This document shows positions 28,056-37,719 of a stretch of 64,000 nucleotides of DNA, piece after piece. Position numbers and translations under genes: made by a program. This DNA comes from Clavibacter sp. VKM Ac-2873 (GTDB lineage Bacteria; Actinomycetota; Actinomycetes; Actinomycetales; Microbacteriaceae). Each line of letters starts with the position of its first letter. The first letter of the stretch is position 1. The notes under the pieces were generated by a model. That model searched no databases. It saw only the letters and a list, made by a program, of their open reading frames with translations, and was not told the origin of the DNA. The stretch is taken from contig NZ_JADKRS010000001.1 of the NCBI RefSeq assembly GCF_015351075.1, positions 806,001 through 870,000 of the forward strand, in the 5' to 3' direction.

Positions 28056-28327
28056 GACGGGTCCTGCTTCGAGACGTAGCGGGCGACGGCGACCGTGGCG
28101 AGGAACGCGGTCATGGCGAGCACCAGCATCACCGGCACCGTGCGGGTGTGGTGGTTGTAGATCATCTCGGCGCCGAGCACGCAGATGAGCGTGGTGAGCA
28201 GCACGTCGGACGCGATGATCCGGTCGAGGATGCTCGGACCGCGCACGATGCGCACGAGCGCCATCGCCGCCGTCGAGAAGAAGAGTGCGCCGACGACGAC
28301 CCAGCCGACCTGCATCACGATGCTCAT
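28052..28327 (-). CDS. mnhF: Mrp Na+/H+ antiporter subunit F
   Basis: A 91-residue subunit with three transmembrane helices and the core VRIVRGPSILDRIIASDVL followed by LGAEMIYNHHT, characteristic of MrpF. The ATG at 28327 overlaps the mnhE stop (ATGA). It is needed for assembly of the Mrp complex in the family. Confidence 0.93.
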   Translation of the reverse strand: MSIVMQVGWVVVGALFFSTAAMALVRIVRGPSILDRIIASDVLLTTLICVLGAEMIYNHHTRTVPVMLVLAMTAFLATVAVARYVSKQDPS

Positions 28328-28998
28328 GCGAGCTCCTCCCCCGTGGTCGAGATGAGCCCCGCCTCGAGGTCGCGATCGCGCACCTGCTCGTGGGCGCGCT
28401 GCCTGCGGGTCTGCAGCAGCGGCTCGCGGCCCGTCTCGCGCCGCTCGCGGTTCACGCGCCACACGTCGTCGGCCGTGCCCAGCGTGAAGACGATGCGGCT
28501 CTCGACCTGCAGGGTCGTCTCGCGGACGCGCTCGACCTCCTCAGGGGTGGAGGTGCCGAGCGCGTGCAGGTAGAGGATCGAGCGCTCCCGGTCGGCCTCG
28601 ACGACGATGGACCCCGGGACGAGCGAGACGAGCTCGGCCGTGAGCGTCATGACGAAGTCGCTGCGCGTGTGCAGGTGCACCGCGATGACCGAGTTGACCG
28701 GCACGCGGCGCCAGTCGAAGGCCATGGCCGCGACCTGGAAGGACGCGAGCACGAGGTCGAGCGCGAAGCGCCCGAGCAGGATGATCGCCCAGCGGATGTC
28801 GAACCGCCCGGACAGCTCCACCGGCGGCAGGTAGAACACCCGCGTCACGAGGAGCGCGAGCACGACGCCGGTGACCACCGAGATGACGGTGACGTGGCCC
28901 CAGAGGAGGAGCCAGAGGATCACGAGCCAGACGAGCAGCGGCAGCTGCACGAGGAGCGAGAGCCGCTCGGCGCGGGCCCGGGCGCGACGCGGGGTCAT
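28324..28998 (-). CDS. mnhE: Mrp Na+/H+ antiporter subunit E
   Basis: A 224-residue subunit. Two hydrophobic helices near residues 15-55 are followed by another hydrophobic stretch and the MrpE domain (LTAELVSLVPGSIVVEADRE, ILYLHALG). The C-terminal 50 residues are strongly charged, longer than in Bacillus MrpE. The ATG overlaps the mnhD stop (ATGA). Confidence 0.92.
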   Translation of the reverse strand: MTPRRARARAERLSLLVQLPLLVWLVILWLLLWGHVTVISVVTGVVLALLVTRVFYLPPVELSGRFDIRWAIILLGRFALDLVLASFQVAAMAFDWRRVPVNSVIAVHLHTRSDFVMTLTAELVSLVPGSIVVEADRERSILYLHALGTSTPEEVERVRETTLQVESRIVFTLGTADDVWRVNRERRETGREPLLQTRRQRAHEQVRDRDLEAGLISTTGEELA

Positions 28999-30587
28999 CG
29001 GACGCCTCCCGGGAAGACGGTCTCGACGTAGCCGAGCTCGCCCGAGCCGATGCCGGACCCCGGACCCGTGAGGCTCTCGCCCGCGCGCTCGGCGAGGGCG
29101 TAGACGGGACCCGCGAACACGGTGAGCGCGACGCTCACGACGACCATGCCGGCCGTCGCGCCCGTCATGAGCAGGGGGGTCTTCCGCACGGTGGTCGTCG
29201 CCTCGCCGCCCGGCCGCTCGGAGAGCTGGTCGAGCAGCGGCGACTCGTAGTCCTGGACCTCATCGGCGCCGCGCCAGAACGCCATGTTCCAGACCCGGGC
29301 GAGGGCGTAGAGGGTGAGGAGGCTCGTCGCCGCGCCCGCCGCGATGACCGCGTACGTGAGCCAGCCGCCGACGTCGGCGCCCGCGTCGAACAGCGCGACC
29401 TTGCCGATGAAGCCGGAGAACGGCGGGATGCCGCCGAGGTTGAGCGCGGGGATGAAGAACAGGATCGCCATGACCGGCGCCGCCTTGAGCAGGCCGCCGA
29501 GCTTGTTGATGGACGTGCTGCCGCCCGTCCGCTCGATGAGCCCGGAGGCGAGGAACAGCGTCGTCTGCACGACGATGTGGTGGATCACGTAGTAGATGGT
29601 CGCGGTCATGCCGGCCACGGTGTTGAGCGCGATGCCGAAGACCATGTAGCCGATGTGGCTCACCAGCGTGAACGACAGCAGCCGCTTGATGTCCGCCTGC
29701 GCGACCGCGCCCAGGATGCCGATCACCATCGTGAGCGCCGCGACGACCATGAGCGCCGTGGAGAGCTGGTCGGTGGGGAACATGACCGTCTCGGTGCGGA
29801 GGATCGCGTAGACGCCGACCTTGGTGAGGAGCCCGGCGAACACCGCGGTGACGGGTGCGGGCGCGGTCGGGTAGGAGTCCGGCAGCCAGAACGACAGCGG
29901 GAACACGGCCGCCTTGATGCCGAACGCGACGAGCAGCATGATGTGCAGGATCAGCTGCACGTCCGGCGGGATCTCGTCGAGCCGCACCGAGATCTGCGCG
30001 ATGTTCACCGTGCCGAGGGCGCCGTAGATCATCGCGATGGACGCGAGGAACAGCATCGACGAGACGAGGCTCACGACGATGTAGGTGACGCCCGCCCGGA
30101 TCCGGGCCTCCGTGCCGCCGAGCGTCAGCAGCACGTAGCTCGCGACGAGCAGGATCTCGAACCCGACGTAGAGGTTGAAGAGGTCGCCCGCCACGAAGGC
30201 GTTGAAGACGCCCGCCGCGAGGATCAGGTACGTCGGGTTGTAGATGGAGACCGGCGTCTCGCCGTCGCCGTCCTCGAGGCCCTGGCCGATCGAGAACATG
30301 AGGACCGCGAGCAGCACGATCGACGAGATCAGCAGCATGAGCGCCGAGAGGCGGTCGACCACGAGCACGATGCCGAAGGGCGCGGCCCACCCGCCGACCT
30401 CGACGGACTGGCCGCCCTGCTGGTCCACCAGCACGAGCAGCACGGCGCTGATCGCCACGACGGCCACGAGCGCGAGCACCGAGACGGCGACCTGCAGGCG
30501 GCGCTGGCGCGCGGCGACGAGGGCCGCCGCGGCGCCGAGCAGGGGCACGAGCACGACGAGCGGGATGAGGGTCTGGAAGATCGTCAC
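28995..30587 (-). CDS. mnhD: Mrp Na+/H+ antiporter subunit D
   Basis: A 530-residue NuoL/M/N-like subunit with about 14 transmembrane helices. The proton-channel family core is seen (YVGFEILLVASYVLLTLGG; FGIKAAVFPLSFWLPDSYPTAPAPVTAVFAGLLTKVGVYAI), including the conserved membrane Glu and Lys residues. The GTG start overlaps the mnhC stop. It probably forms one of the two H+/Na+ pathways of the complex. Confidence 0.95.
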   Translation of the reverse strand: MTIFQTLIPLVVLVPLLGAAAALVAARQRRLQVAVSVLALVAVVAISAVLLVLVDQQGGQSVEVGGWAAPFGIVLVVDRLSALMLLISSIVLLAVLMFSIGQGLEDGDGETPVSIYNPTYLILAAGVFNAFVAGDLFNLYVGFEILLVASYVLLTLGGTEARIRAGVTYIVVSLVSSMLFLASIAMIYGALGTVNIAQISVRLDEIPPDVQLILHIMLLVAFGIKAAVFPLSFWLPDSYPTAPAPVTAVFAGLLTKVGVYAILRTETVMFPTDQLSTALMVVAALTMVIGILGAVAQADIKRLLSFTLVSHIGYMVFGIALNTVAGMTATIYYVIHHIVVQTTLFLASGLIERTGGSTSINKLGGLLKAAPVMAILFFIPALNLGGIPPFSGFIGKVALFDAGADVGGWLTYAVIAAGAATSLLTLYALARVWNMAFWRGADEVQDYESPLLDQLSERPGGEATTTVRKTPLLMTGATAGMVVVSVALTVFAGPVYALAERAGESLTGPGSGIGSGELGYVETVFPGGVR

Positions 30588-31144
30588 GAGCCCTCCCCCT
30601 TCTCCTTCTCGGCGCGCTTCGTGCGGAAGTCGCGGTCGTCGTCGTCATCGGCGGAGTCGTCGATGGCCTCCTCCAGGTCGGACCGGTTGTCGCGGAGCTT
30701 GCGCGCGGACGCGATGGCGGCCTCGGCGTTGGTGCCGAACTCGGTGTCGTCGTCGTCGGGCACCGTGGGCTCCTCGCCGAGGCCCGTGCGGGGGCCGCGC
30801 ATCGCGAGGTCGTCCTCGTCGTCCGTGACCACGTCCGCGTTCGCGAGCCGCCAGGAGCGGTAGATGAGCGCCATGAGGAACGCCGAGACGCCGAAGGTGA
30901 TGACGATGGCCGTGAGGATGAGGGCCTGCGGCAGCGGGTCGGCGTACTCCGCCGGATCCACGTCCGCGTCGTAGATGGGCGCGAGGCCCACGCGGCCGGA
31001 CATGATGAGGATCAGGATGTTCGTCGCGTTGCCCACCAGCAGGAAGCCCAGGAGCACCCGCGTCATGCTCCGCTCGAGCATGAGGTAGATGCCCGTCGCG
31101 TACAGCGCGGCCATGATCACGATGAGGGTGACGGAGACGCTCAC
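30584..31144 (-). CDS. mnhC: Mrp Na+/H+ antiporter subunit C
   Basis: A 186-residue NuoK-like subunit. Three helices (residues about 4-23, 29-50, 72-96) contain GIYLMLERSMTRVLLGFLLVGNATNILIL and PQALILTAIVITFGVSAFLMAL. About 80 charged C-terminal residues extend beyond the usual 110-115, as in subunits E and G here. The GTG start overlaps the mnhA stop by four bases. Confidence 0.94.
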   Translation of the reverse strand: MSVSVTLIVIMAALYATGIYLMLERSMTRVLLGFLLVGNATNILILIMSGRVGLAPIYDADVDPAEYADPLPQALILTAIVITFGVSAFLMALIYRSWRLANADVVTDDEDDLAMRGPRTGLGEEPTVPDDDDTEFGTNAEAAIASARKLRDNRSDLEEAIDDSADDDDDRDFRTKRAEKEKGEGS

Positions 31145-34100
31145 ACGCTCACCCCCTGCTCGGTCTCCATGCCGTCAGCTCCCTGCTCGACCGTGCGGTC
31201 GCTCTCCTCCTGGCGGTCGACCTCCGCGCCGAGGCTGCGGAGCACGTCGAGCGTGAGGCCGACGACGACGAGGTAGACGCCGACGTCGAAGAAGGTGCTC
31301 GTGACGAACTCGACGTGGCCGACGAGCGGCACCTCGGTGTCGATCCACGTGGATGTGAGGGCGTCGGCACCGAAGACGAGCGGGACGATCGCGGTGCCGA
31401 CCGCGAAGACGAGGCCCGTGCCCAGGACGCGCCCCGCGTCCACCGGGGCCGCGGCCCCGAGCTCGTAGCGGCCGCCCGCGAGGTAGCGCGCGACGAGCGC
31501 CATGCCCGCCATCAGGCCTCCCGCGAATCCGCCGCCCGGCAGGTTGTGGCCCGAGAAGAGCAGGTACACGGACACCACGATGAGGCTGTGGAAGAGGAGC
31601 CGGACGACGACCTCCAGGAGGATCGACCGGTTCTGGGGCGCGAGCGTGCGGCCGGCGAGGAGCCACGGGCTGCGCTCGGTGCGTCCCTGGTCCTTGATCG
31701 CCTGCCGGGCCTGGATCCGCGGACCGTCGGCGCCGCGCTCCACCTCGAGCGGCGCCTGCGGCGACGGGTCGTGCCGGCCGGAGAGGCGCGCGAGCAGGCT
31801 GCGGCGCGACGGCGCGGTCAGGCGCGGCAGCGAGTCGGTGCGGCGGTTGAGGAAGATGAGGCTCGCCACGCCCGTGGCCGCGACGATGAGCACCGAGATC
31901 TCGCCCATCGTGTCCCAGCCGCGGAGGTCCACGAGCGTGACGTTGACGACGTTGCTGCCGTGGCCCTGCTCGTAGGCGAGGCGCGGGAACTCGAGCGAGA
32001 TGGGCGACGCGACCCGGGCGCCGAGCGCCACGACCGCGACGGTGGACATGAGGACGGCGACCGCGATGCCGATGGTCGCCCGCCAGATCGGGTGCACCGA
32101 GCGGTTGCGCTCCCCCAGCCGCACCGGCAGGCGGCGGAGCACGAGGACGAACGCGACCAGCGTGATCGTCTCGATGAGCACCTGCGTGAGCGCGAGGTCG
32201 GGCGCGCCGTGCAGGGCGAAGAGCGCGGCCATGCCGTAGCCCGTGACGCCGACGAGCACCACGGCCTGGAAGCGCTTGCCGGCGCGCGCGGCCGCGATGG
32301 CGGCGACGATCATCACGACGCCGATCACGGGCTGGGCCGGGTGGTCGAACGGGACCGCGGTGGTCGGCCACGAGCGGTTGAGCGCGAGCGCGGATCCGAC
32401 GGAGCCGATGAGCACGAGCAGGATCACGCCGAGGTAGAACGGCAGCGAGCCGCGCTGCGTGGTGGCGGTGGTGCGCGCGGCGACCCGGTCGATGAGGCGC
32501 ATCGACGCCCAGTAGATGCGGGCCGCGTCGATCCACGACGGCACCCGCGACTGGAGCGCGAAGACGCCGTCCCGCAGGCGGAACATCGTGAGGCCGACCA
32601 CGAGCGTGCCGATGGAGATGAGGAGGGCGGGCTCCACGCCGTGCCAGAGCGCGAGGTGGTACGTGTGGTCGGGCTCCCCCGCGGCGCCCGCGCTCGCGGC
32701 CGGGAGCGTGTCGGCGTAGCCCGCGATCCACCCGTCGACGGACGACGCGAGGAACCCGAGCACGAGGCCCGCGACCGCGAGCACGGCGGGGGGCACGAGG
32801 AAGTCGAGGTGCTCGTGCACGGGCTGGACCTCGTCCACCCCGCGCTTGCGGGCGAACGCGCCCCACATGAAGCGCGCGCTGTACGCCACGGTGAGGCAGG
32901 AGCCGACGGAGACGCCGACGAGCGCGACCCAGCCGAGCCCGCCCCCGAGCTCCGCGTCGGTGAGGAGCGCCGTGAGCACGGCCTCCTTCGCGACGAAGCC
33001 GAGGAAGGGAGGCAGGCCCGCCATCGAGGCGAGGGCGAGCGCCGCGACCACCGCGAGCACGGGCGCCTTGCGGCCGAGCCCGCTGATCTTCCGCAGGTCG
33101 CGCGTCCCGGCCCGGTGGTCGACGACGCCGACGACGAGGAACAGGGTCGCCTTGAACAGCGCGTGCGCGAGGAGCAGGGCGACCCCCGCGAGCGCGCCGT
33201 CGCGGGTGCCGTAGCCGACGATGACGGTGAGGAAGCCGAGCTGGCTGACCGTGCCGTAGGCGAGGACGAGCTTCAGGTCCATCTGCTTGAGCGCGCGCCA
33301 GCCGCCGACGAGCATCGTCGCGACCCCGAGCGCGACGAGCAACGCGCGCCAGCCGGGCACGTCGGCGTACCCGGGCGCGAGTCGGGCGATGAGGTAGATG
33401 CCGGCCTTCACCATCGCCGCGGCGTGCAGGTAGGCGCTCACCGGGGTCGGCGCCGCCATCGCGGCGGGGAGCCAGAAGTGGAAGGGCACGAGGGCGGACT
33501 TCGAGAGCGCGCCGAGGAGGATCAGCACGACCGCGACGGGGATCAGCGGCCCGCCGGGGGGATCCGCGACCAGCGCCGCGAGGCTCGTGGTGCCGCCGGC
33601 GACCGAGAGGATCACGAGGCCGACGAGCATGGCGAGCCCGCCCGCCGTGGTGACGAGGAGCGCCTGCAGCGCCGCGCCGCGGCTCGCCTTCTTGCCCGTG
33701 TAGTGCCCGATGAGCAGGTACGAGAGGACGCTCGTCGCCTCCCAGAAGGTGAAGAGCACGAACACGTCGTCGGCGAGGACGAGGCCGAACATGACGCCCG
33801 CGAAGGCGACGAGCAGCCCCGCGAACCGGCCGAGCCCCTCCTCGCTGGAGCGGAAGTAGCGGGCGCAGTAGAGGAGCACGAGCGCGCCGACGCCCGTGAC
33901 CACGAGGGAGAGGAGCCACGAGAGCGCATCCATCCGCATGTCGAGCGTGATGCCGAGCGACGGGATCCACTCCAGGCGCTCGACCACCTCGCCGTCGGGC
34001 AGCACGGCCGGGGCCTGCGCGACCGTGTAGGCGAAGGCGGCGGCCGGCACGAGGGCGGCGACCACGAACGCGCGCACGCCGAGAACACGGGCGAGCAGCG

Positions 34101-34146
34101 GGATGCAGACGGAGGCGACCAGGAACACCGCGAGGAGGACGATCAC
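31141..34146 (-). CDS. mnhA: Mrp Na+/H+ antiporter, fused subunits A and B
   Basis: A 1001-residue membrane protein. Residues 1 to about 600 are the NuoL-like MrpA core (FTFWEATSVLSYLLIGHYTG; PFHFWLPAAMAAPTPVSAYLHAAAMVKAGIYL). After this come the MrpA C-terminal helices with the ALHGAPDLALTQVLIETITL motif, and from about residue 840 an MrpB domain (RSILLEVVVRLLFHSLIVVSVYLLFSGHNLPGGGFAGGL). No separate mnhB gene exists in the operon, so the fusion supplies it. The GTG at 34146 has GAGGAG seven bases upstream and starts the operon. Confidence 0.95.
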   Translation of the reverse strand: MIVLLAVFLVASVCIPLLARVLGVRAFVVAALVPAAAFAYTVAQAPAVLPDGEVVERLEWIPSLGITLDMRMDALSWLLSLVVTGVGALVLLYCARYFRSSEEGLGRFAGLLVAFAGVMFGLVLADDVFVLFTFWEATSVLSYLLIGHYTGKKASRGAALQALLVTTAGGLAMLVGLVILSVAGGTTSLAALVADPPGGPLIPVAVVLILLGALSKSALVPFHFWLPAAMAAPTPVSAYLHAAAMVKAGIYLIARLAPGYADVPGWRALLVALGVATMLVGGWRALKQMDLKLVLAYGTVSQLGFLTVIVGYGTRDGALAGVALLLAHALFKATLFLVVGVVDHRAGTRDLRKISGLGRKAPVLAVVAALALASMAGLPPFLGFVAKEAVLTALLTDAELGGGLGWVALVGVSVGSCLTVAYSARFMWGAFARKRGVDEVQPVHEHLDFLVPPAVLAVAGLVLGFLASSVDGWIAGYADTLPAASAGAAGEPDHTYHLALWHGVEPALLISIGTLVVGLTMFRLRDGVFALQSRVPSWIDAARIYWASMRLIDRVAARTTATTQRGSLPFYLGVILLVLIGSVGSALALNRSWPTTAVPFDHPAQPVIGVVMIVAAIAAARAGKRFQAVVLVGVTGYGMAALFALHGAPDLALTQVLIETITLVAFVLVLRRLPVRLGERNRSVHPIWRATIGIAVAVLMSTVAVVALGARVASPISLEFPRLAYEQGHGSNVVNVTLVDLRGWDTMGEISVLIVAATGVASLIFLNRRTDSLPRLTAPSRRSLLARLSGRHDPSPQAPLEVERGADGPRIQARQAIKDQGRTERSPWLLAGRTLAPQNRSILLEVVVRLLFHSLIVVSVYLLFSGHNLPGGGFAGGLMAGMALVARYLAGGRYELGAAAPVDAGRVLGTGLVFAVGTAIVPLVFGADALTSTWIDTEVPLVGHVEFVTSTFFDVGVYLVVVGLTLDVLRSLGAEVDRQEESDRTVEQGADGMETEQGVSV

Positions 34147-34229
34147 GTGCGGTCTCCTCTCGCGAGTCGGCTATTTCCCCAGTCTACCTGAGCCCTACCT
34201 GAGAGGCCGGGGTGGCCGGGGTGGCCGCC

Positions 34230-35057
34230 TCAGTCGGGATGGACGGCCGGCTCGGCGCGGAGGTCGGCGAGGACCTGGAGCACGCGCGCGACGTCGTGCG
34301 GGCCGTCGACCCGGAAGTCCGCCGCCGTGGCGCCCGTGCCGCTCTTGAGGCCCAGGTCGCCGGCCTGGAGCGCGGCGAACGCGTCCTCGTCGGTGACGTC
34401 GTCGCCCGCGTAGAAGACGGCGGTCGCCTCGGCGTACCGGCGCAGGTGCTCGACGGCCTCGCCCTTGGTCGCGTGCCGGACGCTGAACTCCAGCACGTCC
34501 TTGCCGGAGCGGACCTTGAGGCCCTCGACCTCCGCGTGCGCCTCCTGCGTGGCGACGAGGTGCGCGATGCGGCTGTGCTTCTCGGTCGCGAGGCGCGTGT
34601 GGAGGGCGAAGCCGGCGGGCTTCTCCTCGATCCACACCTCGTCGAGCGAGTCGGCGACCTGGCCGAGCACGTCCGAGAGCACACCGCGCTGGGCGAGCTC
34701 GCCCTCGTCGAGGGTGAGCTCGATGTCGTCGGTGTCGAGGCGGATCTCCACCCCGTGCGACCCGACGAGCAGCACGTCGTCCGGCAGGTCCGCCACGGCC
34801 TCGAGGCTCCGGAGCGCCCGGCCGGACACGAGCGCGACGCGCGTCTCCGGCAGGGCCAGCAGCGCGAGCACCGCGGAGCGGGCCTCGGGGACCGCGCGCG
34901 CCTTCTCGGGATCGTCGACCTCCGGCGCGAGCGTGCCGTCGAAGTCGAGCGCGACGAGCAGGCGCGGCGTGCGCGCGAGCTCGGTGAGCGCCTCGAACAG
35001 GCGGCCCGGGAATCCGCGGCCGCCCTTGGCCTGGATGTCGGTGGTCAGCTCGGCCAC
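34230..35057 (-). CDS. otsB: trehalose-6-phosphate phosphatase
   Basis: A 275-residue HAD-superfamily phosphatase that releases trehalose from trehalose 6-phosphate. The nucleophile motif LDFDGTLAP (Asp38, Asp40) and the late GDDVTDEDAF motif are present, with VALVSGR as HAD motif II. The GTG at 35057 lies five bases after the otsA stop, so OtsA and OtsB are made in order from one message. Confidence 0.95.
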   Translation of the reverse strand: MAELTTDIQAKGGRGFPGRLFEALTELARTPRLLVALDFDGTLAPEVDDPEKARAVPEARSAVLALLALPETRVALVSGRALRSLEAVADLPDDVLLVGSHGVEIRLDTDDIELTLDEGELAQRGVLSDVLGQVADSLDEVWIEEKPAGFALHTRLATEKHSRIAHLVATQEAHAEVEGLKVRSGKDVLEFSVRHATKGEAVEHLRRYAEATAVFYAGDDVTDEDAFAALQAGDLGLKSGTGATAADFRVDGPHDVARVLQVLADLRAEPAVHPD

Positions 35058-35062
35058 GTGCG

Positions 35063-36658
35063 CTACCAGCCCTCGTCGAGAGCCGGCGCGACGACCTCTT
35101 CGTCGGGTCCCTCGTGGATCGAGGCGGCGTGCGTGCGCCCGAGGTCGGCCAGGAACGCGCTCGACCAGGCGGCCACGTCGTTCTCGAACACGCGCTTGCG
35201 GAGCGACCGCATGCGCTTGCGCTGCTCGGCCTTCGGCATCTCGATGGCGCGGAGGATCGCCTCCTTGAGGCCCTCGATGTCGTGCGGGTTCACGAGGAGC
35301 GCGGCCTTCAGCTCGTCCGCGGCGCCCGCGAACTCGCTCAGCACCAGCACGCCCTCGTTCGAGTGCTTGGTGGCCACGTACTCCTTGGCGACGAGGTTCA
35401 TCCCGTCGCGGAGGGCCGTGACGAGCATGACGTCGGCCGCGAGGCACAGCGCCACCATCTCCTCCTTCGGGTACCCGTGGTGCAGGTAGCTGATGGCGGT
35501 GTGGCTGATGGAGCCGTAGTCGCCGTTGATGCGGCCGACCGTCAGCTCGATCTCGTCGCGCAGCTGCCGGTACGTCTCGACCCGCTCGCGGCTCGGGCTC
35601 GCGACCTGCACGAGCGTGGCGTCCTCGACCGAGACGCGGCCGTCGGCCAGCAGCTCGCCGAACGCCTTGAGGCGGTGGCCGATGCCCTTCGTGTAGTCGA
35701 GCCGGTCGACGCCCAGCAGGATCGTCTTCGGGTCGCCGAGGTCGGCGCGGATCTGGCGTGCGCGCTCCTGGATGGCCGGGTCCTTGGCCATCTCCTCGTA
35801 GCTGCGGGCGTCGATCGAGATCGGGTAGTGCTTCGCGACGACCTGCCGGGTGCGGAGCTCGCGCACGGGCTTCGACGGCTTCGTGCCGGGGATGGTGAGC
35901 GGGACGCCGCCGCGCACGGGCACGTCGACGGTGGATCCGCGGGTCGTGTACCCGAAGAGCCGCCGGACCGCGCGCGTGAAGTTGCCCGCGTCGGCGACGC
36001 GCTGGAAGCCGATGACGTCGGCGCCGAGGAGCCCCTCGATGATCTGCGTGCGCCACGGCAGCTGCGAGTAGATGCCGTAGGGCGGGAACGGGATGTGGTT
36101 GAAGAAGCCGATCGTGAGGTCCGGCCGCTGCTCGCGGAGCATCTTCGGCACGAGCTGCAGCTGGTAGTCCTGCACCCACACGGTGGCGCCGGGCGCCGCG
36201 GCCTTCGCGGCGGCGTCGGCGAAGCGCTGGTTGACGGTGACGTAGGTGTCCCACCACTCGCGGTGGTAGCTCGGCTGCGCGATGACGTCGTGGTACAGCG
36301 GCCACAGCGTGTCGTTGGAGAAGCCCTCGTAGTACTCGGCGAGGTCCTGCTCGGTGAGCGTGACGGGGATGATCGAGATGCCGTCGTCGACGAAGGGCTC
36401 GACGTCGTGGTCGGCGATGCCCGGCCAGCCCACCCACGCGCCCTCGTTGGCGCGCATCACGGGCTCGAGCGCCGTGACCAGGCCGCCCGGCGAGTGCCGC
36501 CAGGAGGTGGTGCCGTCGGGGGCGACGACGCGGTCGACCGGGAGGCGGTTCGACACGACGACGAGGTCGTAGGCGCCGGGCTCGACGTCGGCGCCGTCGT
36601 GCGCGGCGGCCGTCGTCGGCTCGGTCGCGGAGGGCGTGGATGAGGGTGGCGGAGTCAC
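35063..36658 (-). CDS. otsA: trehalose-6-phosphate synthase (GT20)
   Basis: A 531-residue glycosyltransferase joining UDP- or ADP-glucose with glucose 6-phosphate. About 40 low-complexity N-terminal residues precede VVVSNRLPVDR. The family blocks HSPGGLVTALEPV, WVQDYQLQLVPKMLR, GFFNHIPFPPYGIYSQLPWR, GVDRLDYTKGIGHRL (substrate Arg/Lys) and ALRDGMNLVAKEYVA are all visible. I start at the GTG at 36658, after GACGGGAACC; the frame is open further up but overlaps noncoding sequence and the next gene. It forms an operon with otsB. Confidence 0.95.
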   Translation of the reverse strand: MTPPPSSTPSATEPTTAAAHDGADVEPGAYDLVVVSNRLPVDRVVAPDGTTSWRHSPGGLVTALEPVMRANEGAWVGWPGIADHDVEPFVDDGISIIPVTLTEQDLAEYYEGFSNDTLWPLYHDVIAQPSYHREWWDTYVTVNQRFADAAAKAAAPGATVWVQDYQLQLVPKMLREQRPDLTIGFFNHIPFPPYGIYSQLPWRTQIIEGLLGADVIGFQRVADAGNFTRAVRRLFGYTTRGSTVDVPVRGGVPLTIPGTKPSKPVRELRTRQVVAKHYPISIDARSYEEMAKDPAIQERARQIRADLGDPKTILLGVDRLDYTKGIGHRLKAFGELLADGRVSVEDATLVQVASPSRERVETYRQLRDEIELTVGRINGDYGSISHTAISYLHHGYPKEEMVALCLAADVMLVTALRDGMNLVAKEYVATKHSNEGVLVLSEFAGAADELKAALLVNPHDIEGLKEAILRAIEMPKAEQRKRMRSLRKRVFENDVAAWSSAFLADLGRTHAASIHEGPDEEVVAPALDEGW

Positions 36659-36758
36659 GGTTCCCGTCTCGGTTGCGCAGAGCTCTGTGGTACCTGCTCG
36701 GTGGGTCGAGGCTACCAGTCCGACCGCGGCGCGACCGGGGGTCGCGCGTCCGCCCGCG

Positions 36759-37571
36759 TCACATGCGGAGCACCGCGCGGGCCGCGTCGTGCAGCGCGTC
36801 GGCGTACGCCGGGCCGTGCGACGCGGCGTGCACGGCGAGCGGATGCAGCTGGTGCAGCGGCACGCGTCCCCGCCAGCCCGCGGCGAGGGATCCGGTGTCC
36901 GCGTAGGCGCCGAGCAGGTCGTCGAGGCCCGGGCAGCCGAAGAGCGCGAGCATGGCGAGGTCGGTCTCGCGGTGTCCGCCGTGCGCGGCGGGGTCGATGA
37001 GGACCGCGCCGGCGTCCGTCCACTGCACGTTGCCCGCCCAGAGGTCGCCGTGGATCCGCGCGGGCGGCGCACCGTCGTCGAACCGCCCGTGGGCGACGAG
37101 GTCGCACGCGCGCTCCACGTCGGACGCCTGCGCGGCGGTCGCGTTCCCGGCGTCGACCGCGCGGCGGAGGTACGGCAGCACGCGCTCGCGGGCGTACCAG
37201 GCGCCCCAGCCGTCCCCCGCGCCGTCGGCGGCGCGCACCGACAGCGGCTGACGGCCGATGAACGCCGGGCCGTCGAGACCCCGCGGCGGCGCCCCGAAGG
37301 CCGGCGCGCCGGCGGCGTGCGTGACGGCGAGCGCCGTGCCGAGCGCACGGGCGGCCGACCGGGTGGGACGCGCGGTGGCGAGGCGCTCCAGGTCGATGCG
37401 GACGGGCGCCACGTCGAGGACGCGGACCACGCGCGCTCCCCCGTCGGGCTCCGCCTCCGCCAGCCAGGCGAGCCCGGCCGCCTCGGCCTCGAAGAACCCG
37501 CGCGGCGCGTCGGCCCGCTCCTTCCGGAACGCGCCGGCGCTCCCGATCCCGCCTGATGCCGCAGCCGCCAT
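36759..37571 (-). CDS. fructosamine kinase family protein
   Basis: A 270-residue kinase-like protein of the fructosamine-3-kinase/APH fold. The catalytic loop ARIHGDLWAGNVQW (about residue 170) and the metal motif LIDPAAHGGHRETDLAML (Asp as in DPA) are clear. Such proteins phosphorylate ketosamines on glycated proteins or small amines and start deglycation. The ATG at 37571 is the first good start after a GC-rich gap; the N-terminal P-loop part is short. It is divergent from the isomerase-like gene. Confidence 0.88.
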   Translation of the reverse strand: MAAAASGGIGSAGAFRKERADAPRGFFEAEAAGLAWLAEAEPDGGARVVRVLDVAPVRIDLERLATARPTRSAARALGTALAVTHAAGAPAFGAPPRGLDGPAFIGRQPLSVRAADGAGDGWGAWYARERVLPYLRRAVDAGNATAAQASDVERACDLVAHGRFDDGAPPARIHGDLWAGNVQWTDAGAVLIDPAAHGGHRETDLAMLALFGCPGLDDLLGAYADTGSLAAGWRGRVPLHQLHPLAVHAASHGPAYADALHDAARAVLRM

Positions 37572-37719
37572 GCCCGCTCCCCGCCTCGCGGGCGCCACGT
37601 GCGGGCACCCTCCCGTCCCGACCAGCATGCCGATCCCCGGTGTCCGCGTCGCGTACCCGACACGCGCCGGACCGCGCGCGTACCCCGCGGGCACAGGGCC
37701 GGCAGGTAGGGTCGCCGAC

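Noticed and set aside
31315-34191. A 958-residue open frame antisense to mnhA
   Set aside because: Composition is dominated by Arg, Glu, Asp and Gly with no hydrophobic core or domain; it is a shadow caused by the high GC content opposite a clear mnhA gene.
34201-34229. Direct repeat of GGCCGGGGTGGCCGGGGTGG before otsB end
   Set aside because: Low-complexity GC-rich sequence of less than three units; no functional reading.
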